From contig CP075492.1 in assembly GCA_021613535.1 (NCBI GenBank), forward strand, positions 12,400,001 through 12,464,000: 64,000 nucleotides of DNA, in the 5' to 3' direction. The translations under genes and the position numbers were made by a program. Of this stretch, positions 41,501-52,700 are shown piece by piece (position 1 is the first letter of the stretch; each line of letters opens with the position of its first letter). This DNA is from Adineta vaga (lineage: Eukaryota > Rotifera). Under the pieces are notes generated by a model. It did no database searches. It was not told where the DNA came from and saw nothing but the letters and a program-made list of their open reading frames with translations.

Positions 41501-44500
41501 ATCAGAATTTGTCATTCCCGTTGTTGATTTACCATCCATCCCCGATTTACAATTACCCAAGGTTGAAAAACAAGTCATTGATGCAAATATTGATCTGATG
41601 AAAGTTCCTAATGTTCAATTGCCTGATCTTCAATATGTATTAAATGAACAAGAGAATGCTAAATTACCAGAAATTCAAATTAATAAAACAATTCAAAATG
41701 AATCTGACAAAGAAATAACAATACTAACTGGTTTAGCATTAGCTTCGCCTATTGATGATATGTTAAGCATTCAAACTGATCATAAAAGTTTTCCGATTGA
41801 AACAGATTATGCTATTCAAAATGAACCCATTGTTCCAACCATTTCAACTGAACGAACAGAAGTTATTATCAACACAGAATTCATATCAATAGAAGAAAAA
41901 TATCAAATTGTCGATACTCAACAATCTGTGCTACCAATTGTTGTTGAAGTAGGTTCAAAAATAATTAAAAAAAAAGTTATTATGCTTCTATCTTCAATTT
42001 TATTCTTATCTGTTTATTTTAGACTCAAATTACGACTACCGAATATAATTTTCAATTACCTTCACCAGAACCCATTCTTTCTGTATCGAAAGATGCTAAA
42101 TCAATTCCACCATCATTTGATGATGATGTTCCAAGTACACCTCCGAAAATTGTTCCAGCAATTCAATTTTCTCAAAAACCATTAATTGAAGCTAAGCCCG
42201 AAATCAAAAAGAATAAATCTTCAACCATGCCATTCTGTTCCTGCTTTGGTAGTAAATCAACTACACCCAAACAAACAACTCGTCCTCTCGCAGCACCAAA
42301 AGCAAGTTTACCATCAATTGATATGCCACTTCCTGCCTCAAATGTTTCTTCAACTTTAAAAACAAAAGGACCATTACGTGCACCAAGTAGTGATCTTCCA
42401 CCCGTTGATTTAACTCCAACAACTACTGAAACCGTTCGTTTACCAGGCATTCATATTCACGATAAGAAGCCTACGCCAACTCATGAAACTGAAGCAGTTG
42501 TACCAAATTTTGAAACAAAACAAGAAACAATCATTGAAAAACCAATTAAAGAAGAAATTAAAGTTAAATCGGATAATTCAACATCTGTTACAGAAAAACC
42601 ATTACAAGAAGAAATCAAAATCAAATCTTCGACTTCAACATCTGGTCATGAAAAATTGTCAACCGAACAAATTAAAGTAAGATTGAATAAATAATTTTCT
42701 TTTTCTTTCCCTCATATTTCCGTAATAAATCTACTTAACGACAACATTAGTCGAGAAAAGTGACACGACATGATATAAAAGTTGTTTTTTCTTCTTCGAC
42801 TTATTTATGTTGACAAATAAGAGATAATTTCCAGAAATGGAAAATGTCACAGATAACACCAAAAGTTTCGAGAAAAGAACATTAACCATAACAGTTCTTC
42901 GATAGAATAACGACTGTTAAGTAACATTCGCACAGTTGGATATTATCAAATATTCATTGTCGTTAATGGCTTTTTTTTTCTTCTCAAAACATAGATTATA
43001 TATATATATGTGTGTATACATATTAAATGCTTTCTTTTTCTTTTAGACTGCTTCAATTGAACCGAAAAAATCTCCATCGTTCGTTATTAAAGCTCCTGCT
43101 ATGAATATTCCTGAAATTGATTTATCTGGTCCACCTAAATCTGATGCATATCTCTCCTTATCTAAACATGAATCCGTATCAATTCCTGAACACATTCAAT
43201 CACGTTCTGACAGTGGTCTTGAAGCCATTCTTTCATCACATATGCATCCATCATCAACATTTGGTACCAATGCAACATTTGAAGATATTCAACAACATCC
43301 ATCAATCAGTTCTGGTTTAGGTAGTGAAATCTTAGATAATATTACTGCCAAAGGTTATTCTTTACCGGATATAAAAGCACCCGAACCAACACTTATACCA
43401 AAAAGCATAGAAAGTCATTCAAATATTAAACATGATTTCACTCAAAAGATTACAATGAATGATGATACACGTACTAAACTTGTCTTTCGACGTGATCAAT
43501 TAAAAACATGTTTAAGTACTGAAATATCTCAATCAATCGATGAATATGATACGAAAAAAGATCAAAAATCAGTTGATAAAATATTGACACATGCTATCGA
43601 TTTAATACAAGACAAGAAAGTAACCACATATCCGGAATTAAAGCAAAAATTAATAATCGAACATAAAAATGAAGCATTTCTAGTTGATCCAATTGTTCGT
43701 TCACTCTATTATGCTATTGAAAAACAAGGTTTAGATAATTTAGATAAACCAGAATTTCCATTAGCTATACGCGATGTAAGTCAAATGATTGATGATTTTT
43801 TATTGTTATATATTTGTTCTTTTCTTCTACCATAACAGATGGTACGTCTTCCTGCTCAACAGACATATGACACAGTGATGCATTTGAATAAAGAAGCAAT
43901 ACCATTAACTACTACAAAAATGATCAAGTAAGTGATCCTACAGATAAAGCTCGGAATGTAAAGGTAATCCGAGATAATCTTTCTAACATTGAAAAAAAGA
44001 ATGTTTGCAAGACATAGTGATTATAATTCAAATTTCATTCTAGAGATACAATAACTCCAGTTGCTGATATACCAATCGAATCGACACCAAAACCACTTGA
44101 ATCTGCACGTTCTTGTTTATCATGTGGTCGTTCTTCGAAATCGAAAAGTAAACTTTCGACATTAACATCGCCAACAACTTCATCAACTGGTTTACTTGAT
44201 GAACGTCGTCGTACACAATTAAATACACATCGTAATGATTTAGGAACTGTTCTTCGAGACCATATTCAATCTTCACAACCACCCATTCGAAAATTTGCTG
44301 ATCATCCTAAAGAATCAGAAAAAATCATTCGAAAAAGTTTAACACTTTTAACACAACCAAAAATTCATTCCTACGAACAAATTCGTCATGATTTAAAATT
44401 AGAACATAAACAAAGTTTCTATTTAGTTGATCCAATTGTTGATATTATTCGTGATACATTAGATCATTGTGATATCACACAAATGAATGAAAAAACGAAT

Positions 44501-46185
44501 TTAGACATCTTAGATTCGAATATATCTCAAACAGCCAAATTATATAATAATCAATTGAATATCTTATCAACAGAAGAAGCGCATGCTTTTAAATCGGATC
44601 AATTAACCTGGTTACAACAATATCTTATAACAAATGAATCAAAAGAAAAGAAATTAACGAAAAAACAAAATAAAGAATTGAATAAAATCCTTCATCGTAA
44701 CATTGAAATTCTTTCATTTAATCTTTTGTCAACATGGGATGAATTAGCTTTACAATTACAACGTGAATATCCTAAGGCACATGATCTATGTGATCGTTCA
44801 GTTGAAATTATGAAACAAGCACAAAAAGATGGATTATTTTTCTTACAACATGCTCCAGTTCAAGATAAACGACGTCCATCATCATTAATAACTGAACGTG
44901 CTCGAGAAAATTTGAAAAGTAATCGAAAAAAAATTATTAATTCATTGAAAACATTCTTTACTACAAATAATTCACCATCACCTAACGAAAGTCAATTAGA
45001 CACATATCTTCATAAGACATTTCATTATCTACAAGAACAAAAGCAAGGTCAATTTAAAAGCTATCAAGATTTAAAAGAACAATTAAAGAAAGATTTTCAT
45101 AAAAATCATCAAGATCAATTAATTGAACAAATTGTTGATGTTATCGAACAAGCACATGCAACAAATCAATTTGATGATATCGATAAACCAGAATTACAAA
45201 CTCTTATGAAAGATCGATTAGATGGCAAACGTACGTTATCCTTTTACTTTTCTTTATTTCAACTTCTTTTTTCTTCTTATTTAGCATTAGTTATTAAAGA
45301 AATGTATGTTTCATTACCATCACGTGCAGGTGCATATGGAATATCGAAATATTCTATGGAAGAATCGACACGTTATCTGTCGACATCGGCAAGTGGTGAT
45401 CAAACATTGAATAGTACAACAATATCACATCGAGTTGCTCGTGGTCTTAGTTGGAGAGAGGCAAATGAACGAGCAAGAATTTTATTTTATCGAGGAAAAC
45501 ATCCTGCTATCCATTATGATGAACAAGCAGCAGCATTTGATGTTCGAATGTTATTAGAAACTGCATCAGGTGGTACACGTGAAATACCTGTAACGGACAG
45601 TGATGTAAGTAAAAATAGAAAGTTTTTCAAATAGTTATCGAATTCTAATTATGTATAATTACATTTGTGACAGACACCTGCATATGTAATTAGTCAATCA
45701 AGTCATTTACTAAGAGAATTTTCATTCCTATTGACCTTGTATGCAGGGCTACAGCTGGTAAAAGATAACAAGATGATAGACTTATCCTTGCATACTTTTC
45801 TATATTACAAAATTGCTTTTGGGTAATATAATCTCCCACTACTGTCACCTTTTATTGCCGGAAACGATGAGTGTTATCTATGCGTAAAAATTTATTCAAT
45901 AAGATATATTTCTTGACAATTTGAAAATTTTCTTTCTTTCTTTCTAAGATTCATGAATTACTCAACTCGTGTGGTGTTCAATGGGATGGTGTTAATATCA
46001 TATCATTAGTTGATCATAGTGAAGATGTTGTACGTGCTGCTGAACAAGCAGCATTAAAAGTTATTCGAGAAAAAGGTATCGTCGATTTACGGACACCACC
46101 ATCAACACGAAATGTCGATACAGATGATAAGGATAAAAATCTTACGGAAACAATTATTTCGTCTACTACAAGTCCATCTTCATGA
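32535..46185 (+). CDS. Giant myristoylation-type scaffold protein, novel
   Basis: Twenty-one exons: 32535-32797, 33954-35332, 36209-37197, 37253-38002, 38061-38882, 38943-39158, 39218-39400, 39462-39668, 39719-39901, 39958-40128, 40190-40372, 40434-40628, 40689-40793, 41133-41948, 42023-42676, 43047-43775, 43839-43927, 44044-45230, 45285-45604, 45674-45757, 45949-46185. They sum to 9762 nt, 3253 residues. The start MGCSNARL fits N-myristoylation with an adjacent palmitoylatable Cys. Six Cys-plus-Lys/Arg cassettes follow (for example LLSCFRSKKPK, MPFCSCFGSK), AHNAK-like VPAIELP/IPEIDL motifs, seven repeated exons around VNIDTFKERTF, and about five degenerate ~90-residue helical blocks near 34870, 43470, 44200, 44570 and 44910. 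There is no catalytic domain or membrane span. I infer a membrane-cortex scaffold; no named family recognised. Confidence 0.85.
32798..33953 (+). other. Intron 1 of the scaffold gene (1156 nt)
   Basis: Long for this window, where most introns are under 65 nt. GTAAGA donor and CTCCTATTTAG acceptor. It holds a TGAA tetranucleotide run near 32857 and a TA run near 33606, and no reading frame of note. First introns of this size often carry regulatory elements. Confidence 0.6.
35333..36208 (+). other. Intron 2 of the scaffold gene (876 nt)
   Basis: Contains two short direct repeats: a ~19-bp ATATATATGTAGTTGCATC pair near 35610-35650, and an 18-mer at 35753 and 35903 (ATACATTCCGAGGTRAAC) 150 bp apart with one mismatch. 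No coding potential seen. Confidence 0.5.
36583..37032 (+). repeat. Perfect 225-bp tandem duplication inside exon 3
   Basis: Units 36583-36807 and 36808-37032 are identical base for base and encode the same 75 residues twice, starting FEPTLDFSEKQF. A third partial start (TTTGAACC) follows at 37033. The length keeps the reading frame. With no silent differences this is either very recent, gene-converted or an assembly artefact. Confidence 0.95.
38943..40628 (+). repeat. Array of seven duplicated phase 0-0 exons
   Basis: Exons of 216, 183, 207, 183, 171, 183 and 195 nt, separated by introns of 50-61 nt. Each begins with codons for SLPKSQE (SRPKSQE in the fifth) and ends with a VNIDTFKERTF-KSFE type motif exactly at the donor site. 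The preceding exon (38061-38882) ends with the same motif and the next (40689-40793) begins SLPKQ, so the conserved core spans each splice junction. All are multiples of three with symmetric phase, so any can be skipped or duplicated without frameshift. Confidence 0.92.
40794..41132 (+). other. Intron 13 of the scaffold gene (339 nt)
   Basis: GTAAGA donor, CTTTCAG acceptor. It follows the end of the exon array. No feature seen beyond purine-rich GAAGGAGAAG repeats near 40955. Confidence 0.6.
42677..43046 (+). other. Intron 15 of the scaffold gene (370 nt)
   Basis: GTAAGA donor and CTTTTAG acceptor; contains a TA/TG run near 42993-43016. Nothing else recognised. Confidence 0.6.
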
Positions 46186-46767
46186 TTTAGACATTGTTCA
46201 TTTGTATTTTTTCTTTCTTTCTTTGATGTTCAAAGCATCATTTCTCTTTCCTTTCCTTCTTCTGCTTCTTTTCTCTTTCTTTATATATAGACTAATTACA
46301 CACTGTACTTCTTTTGCACATTAACATACAATAAGCATAAAACCATATTTTGATTTAGAAAATAATGTTTTCTCTCTCTCTCGTTCTCTTGTTTCTTTCT
46401 GTTGTTGTTGTTATTCTTATTCTTATTTGTTTCAGTAATTTTCAATGAAGAGAAATACCGAGATTTCTTAACACTATGTATGTAAAAGAACAAACATTGT
46501 CGGCTTTATTGTTTTTTAAACTTGCGATATATATATATACAATGTGTATTTAGTCATCAACGTGTGCGTGTGTTTTCAGAAATGTCTTGTCGTTGTCATT
46601 ATTTGTCTTTATGAAATAAAAATCTCATTTTTTTCTGGAGAATGATGCAATTAGAAATGTTCATCATTGTATTGTGCATTAGAAAAGAAGAGGAAGAGAG
46701 AAAAAAAAATAAAACACAAACAATGAGCGGATAACACAAAAAAATATAGATTATAAACGTGTATATA
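46186..46767. other. Convergent 3' region of scaffold and phosphodiesterase genes
   Basis: The plus-strand AATAAA at 46615-46620 probably ends the scaffold mRNA. The nearest minus-strand AATAAA is at 46510-46505 and probably ends the phosphodiesterase mRNA. If both are used, the two transcripts overlap by about 100 nt in antisense. CT-rich and TA tracts occur around 46373 and 46528. Confidence 0.45.
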
Positions 46768-49700
46768 TCACGACGATTCTGATAGATGAGTAGTAATTGA
46801 AGATGAATCAGTAATTTCATTCGCTGATGTACTTGTACTCATCGCTGTTGAAGATGCTTGTTGTTCCTGTTGCTGCTGTTGTTGCTCGTCAGCAAGTTCT
46901 TGCCATCTATGAAGGTTGTCTCTGAAAATGAAATAAGATAATTGAGATTGAAAATGATCTCAATGAAAATGTACCGAGCTCCATTTAACATTGGCATTGT
47001 TTCAGGAACGATTCGTACGATTAATGAATAGCACGGTAAACAAATATTATTTATAAAATTCACCTAAAGAGAAGTAGAAGATGCATATATAATAATGATA
47101 AACATAAGAGACTTAGTTTGATCTGTATTCTCTAAACCTAAAACAATTTCATAAGATATTCGTAAAGATAATCTTCACATTTTTGGATATTATCTCGCAC
47201 GAAAGACAATTTTTATCGATTTAGTATTTAGTGAAGTGTGCTACAAAACATCCTGTTGAATATATCGACTCATCATTGACGCACTATTTCCTATTCGAAG
47301 ATTCTTACTTGGTTTTTTGGCAATTCATGTGCCAAAGATCGATCCATTAGCGATTGTGGTTGAATGCCTCGTCGTTTTTCTTCATCACCCTGTAGAAATA
47401 AATTTCATTCTTTTAAAACAATATAATCCTAAAATTTTCTCTCTCGTTCGCTTGCTATATATTCTTTATTAATTTTCATAGGAAACTAATCAGAAGAAAG
47501 CACACCTCTTGCCAAAACTCTGCCATGATTGTATTCACAATATGTTCTTGTACTGACCATGGTTTATACATCGCACATAAATCAACTGCTGTCATCGATA
47601 CTGATTGTAAACATTGACTGGAATAAAAATATTTCATTCAATTTTGACCTGCTATGTTGTTTTATGATTAGTAATGATTAGTGTAGAAAAAGAGAGACAG
47701 TGAGCAAGTGAACGAGAGAAAACGAGATATATCGAAGACATAAAATCACCTGTTGAAAGAATTCTTCCATGATGATGCTCACATTTGACCGCTGTACGGC
47801 CCAATGTTTAAATGACGAGCATAAATCAGCTGCGGTCATACTGAGCCCCATCACGAGCAGTCTAGAGATCAAAAAATAGAGCAATCAAGAAGAATATGTC
47901 AATAATCACAAAGATAACAAACAACACAATATGTGCAATAGATAATAGAAATAACAAAAACAAAGCAGATAATCAAATAAGAAGATAATTAAACTTACAA
48001 ATGTTCTCGATTATGCCAATCAAATTGATTATTTTCTACGATTTTTTCAAGTTTCGGACGATTTTCAAAAAATAATGCTAAATCTGTTGCTAATATACAA
48101 TGACGAATTTCATCTAACATTTGTCGATATTCTTTTGGAGAAAAATGCTTGAAAATATTCAAATTTTCCGTCTGAATACAAAGATGAGGATTTTTCGAAA
48201 AACAAAAGCAATTCATCAATAATAGTTTTACTTGTAAAATGGTAACTGTTTGATTGAAATGATGTCGTTCCATTGTGGAAGTCGAATAAATTGAAGCAAG
48301 TGTTGATGAACTTTTAACCATATATGCATTTGTTTTACCACGATGATCAAGATCATGACAAAGGCAAGCAACAAACAAAGCAATACACTAATTGAATACA
48401 ATCAAAATGAAAATTCATCGAAAAGAAAAAAAAACTATAACAAGAACAAACTTCATTCGGTGAATAGTGATGTTTTGTTCTTTTTATCACAGTGTAAATT
48501 GCATGGGCAACACTGAATGCATGTGACCAATTATGATAAGGAACATTACGATAATTCTTTCGTACAGTTAATACAAATCTCATTAGACATTCTCGATCGA
48601 ATCTAAGAATAGAAATTCGTAGTTGAAAAAGTAAAACAGAAAAGAAAAACACGAGGATTTACCTATTCACATTTGCTGGATCCAAATTGGTCAAATCAAG
48701 AAGCATGTAGAGAACATAAATTGGTTTCATATCATTTGTAACACTCCAAGGAGAAAATTCAAATAATTCAATATCGGGTATACTATTTGGAATAATGCTT
48801 GTTTTGAAACGTTCATATTCTTCATCTGAACATGATGCATGATATGATAAAACTTCCAGTGCAACTTTACATTTTTGTTCAGATCGACGAATACGATCAT
48901 AAAGTGAAGCATGATGTAAAGCTAAAATGATGAGAACACCAATGAAAACTAATAACTATTTGCAGAGTAACTATTAGAAAGAAACATTTTCTTAATAAGG
49001 TTTATGTTTATATATAGTTTTCTCATTAAAATATTATTATCTATTATGTTGACAGACTATTTTTAGAACTACCAAACACTCTTTTTCTTTTTAATTAGGT
49101 AAAATATAAATCCTAATGATATGATAGAACGATATAAGGTCAATTCTATGTCTACATTCAATTTTCGAATCGATTTATAACTAGACCCACTATGCAAAGA
49201 TAAATAATCGAAATTGACTTCCTATTGACTTTTATGTTTAAGAATAAGCAATAACTAATTCAAATAGTAATTTTACATTTTAATAATGTACATAAAAGAC
49301 AAGCAAATAGATGTGTATGCTTACATAACCTTAGGCATTTAAGATTTAAAATGATTTCTTTCTTACCAAGTCCACAATAGACAGCAAATGTTTCAAATGA
49401 TTCTTCATCACCTTTTGTAAAATGTCCATTCTTTTTATTAACCATTTGTACAACACCAATAACATTTCCTTGAATCATAATTGGCATACATAAAAGTGTT
49501 TTCGTCTTATAACCTGTTTTCTGATCAATATCTCTAGATAAGAAATTTTCATAAGTCTTTCTTTTCCTCATCGATCAAACATCTCATCTTACCGATTAAA
49601 TCGATCATCACTATATGCATCAATAATATTCAATGTTTTTCCTGTCGTCGCCACATAACCGGCAATACCTTTATCCATTGGAAAACGTATACAATCACGA

Positions 49701-52700
49701 TCATCCGAGATAGAACGTTTTTGTCCTGGAATGTCTCTATTTGCAACAATTGATGAATGTGATACATCATGTTCTTCACGTCCAATATCAAAAATTCGAG
49801 CATATAATTCTTTTGTTCGAGAATCTACCATAAATAGAGATGCTCGATCAGCATTCACTAGTTTTTTAGCATAACTCATTATTTTAAGCATCACAGCATC
49901 CATACTAACAAGCTCTTGAAATATTGATTTTGTAACTGCTAAGAGAAAATCATTTAAACGTCGTTCACGTGTCATGGAATGGTAAAGCTAAAAAATAGAT
50001 AAAAGTAAATATTTTATTTCAATCGAAATATTTGTTTTTCAATCGTCTGAATTCTATCGTTTTCACCTATAGCGTAAAGATAGAAGAGAATCGATCAATA
50101 AGCAGCATATAGAAAAATAAATTAAAATTTAAGAATCGATTCAAATCACACACATACACACACACGCACACACATGATCAAATAAATCGTAGTAGGATAT
50201 GTTAATACCTCGTAATATGTTTGGGTGAAAAGCTCCTTCACACATTTTAACGTTTCCTGAAGCAAAAGAGAAAATAAGAGATATTGATTGGACTAGATGT
50301 AAATAACTAATCTATTCTAAAACATAACGTACGAATGGTTTTCTAAGGGTACTCTAATCTAGATTATCATTAATTACAAAACTACATGATTAAACAAGTG
50401 AATAGACAATTCTTCGAAGAACTTACTTCTTCATCTTCAATAGAAAATGGTAGAGGATTATTAACACGATAAAATTCCACCACACCTATTTTACAATTCA
50501 ATTAATAAATTATATAGAAGAAGATGAAATAAGATCTTTACCAAGGAGATTACCAGTTGTATTAATTATAGGATGAGCCATAACAGCAGTTACTTTATTA
50601 TCTTTTACATAAAGACCATCGGGATATTTTTCCATATCAAGCTATAGTAAAATATAGTTATTATTTCGAAAACAAAGAAAGTTTATTCATCTTACGATTG
50701 TCATATCACTAATTCGTATCGTTTCTTTTGACCAAGCAACATAACCAGCAAGACAATGACCGGATCCAATACGTATCGGAATAAAACATGCTGCTTGTTC
50801 ACTAAATTAACAGAAAGAATTCTATTAATTATGTATATGAATGATTCATTTCCTAACTATTTAAATGAAACATTCTTTTCTCGAAATTCTAGCTGATAAA
50901 AGCTTTAGTATGAAGATAAAAACAATTTTCTTTCTTACTCATCATTTTCTGACGAAAATAATCGCAAATTGGTATCCGTTTCGTCAACCAAATATAAATT
51001 GAATCCATCTGCTGATACAGCTAAAGAAAGAAAAGCGAAACATTTTGAAAATATGATTTCATCTTTCGAATGGATTTTATTGTCTTTTTTTACTTGTGGC
51101 TATCGATTTATTTAGTTCATAAAGAATTTGAGCTTTGCTAACATTCTGATTCACTTCATCAGTAAGTTCATGTAATAAACGCCGTTTGTCGCTTAATTCC
51201 ACTAACTATATTTACATATATAAATAATAATCTTCAGAGAAAAAAAGAGATTCGAGCTTTGTTTTTTTACTGTATTCATTGACTTTGCTGTTGTTAATGA
51301 CAGTTGTTTGGATGAATCCGATGAATTCTTTCTTTTCTCATCTAAATACATGAAAAAGAATGTTTTATGTCATAAAAATTCAGCAATACGATCATAAATC
51401 AACTTCGAACTCGTATAAATAATTAAAGGCTTTTTTTTTGCTTAATAAATGAGGTTTCTTTCTTACTCGTATGGTTTATTGGCGGTGTTGAAACATTATT
51501 CTGATTAGAAGAAACCAATGGTATTGTTGTTGATGATGAAGATGGACGTGCCGATGATGAAGACGAAACTTTCGATGGCTTTTTTGTAATCCATTGTTCA
51601 ATTGTATCCGAATGGATATTTTGTTGAATATAAGAATTAAGAAAATCAGGATGTTCATTGAGATAAACTTTGACCGAATCGGCTGTTACAGATGAGGGCG
51701 AGCGTTCATCATTGGCTGTAAATACGAAACTAAGTTAATTATATTTGATTAAATAAAATCTCGATGAAAAGAAAAAAGTTAATTGAATCTCGAGAAAAAA
51801 TATTCGATGAAAAAAAAACTTTATTTATATCTCCTTAAAAGATTTCCACTTAGATATTTTAAGAAAAGATTTGCGTTTTTTTTCTCTATACAGATTTTGT
51901 ATGACAACAAGATTTCTTCATTCCCTCTTGACTTCTTTTCTCTTTTCTTTGGGTTCATGTTCAGCAATATGAGAAGCATCTCTCATTATTTCCTGTATGC
52001 TTTCAAAAAAAAGCTAACCATTATTGTGTATGGGAAGTAGTACTAGGAAGAGAAACGATGACTTTTTTTGTCTTATTCTATGTCATCAGGCAAGAAAAAA
52101 CAAGCATAGATATATATATATATATATATATATATACACGCACATCGATTACAAACACGCACAAACATGTATATGCATTACCTTATCACTCCTTCAATTA
52201 GTTGGTGAGATGCGTACAGATGTGTACGCACAAATCTTCCTATTCTCATCTTTTTCTTTCTATTATATATGCATACAAGTATTTTCTCTATTTACGAAGA
52301 AATGTCTAAGAATACTAATAAGTTATTTGACTATATTGAACACGATCAGATAGAAAAGGAAGAAAGAAAAATGTTGTTATTGCTAAGTTGTTTTTATCCA
52401 GCACCTACCGCCTTTTTTTGTCGATCTAGTTTTCTTTTTTGAATGATCTGATGAAGAAGGAACAGACGTGCAACATTTGATTAAATTCATGATGATCGTT
52501 GTCGTAAATACGTTGCTTGGTGTAGATAAGTATCACGAAAAAGAAATGACGAAGAAAATGTTTGATAAGGTAAAAAAATCGAATTGCGACATATGTCATG
52601 ATCGATATGTTCGTCCCCCTTCCACCGCCAGCATTAGTAAAAACAAAAACAAAAATATAAATGCATCGGTAACGTCAATAAAAAATACAAAAGCAAATAT

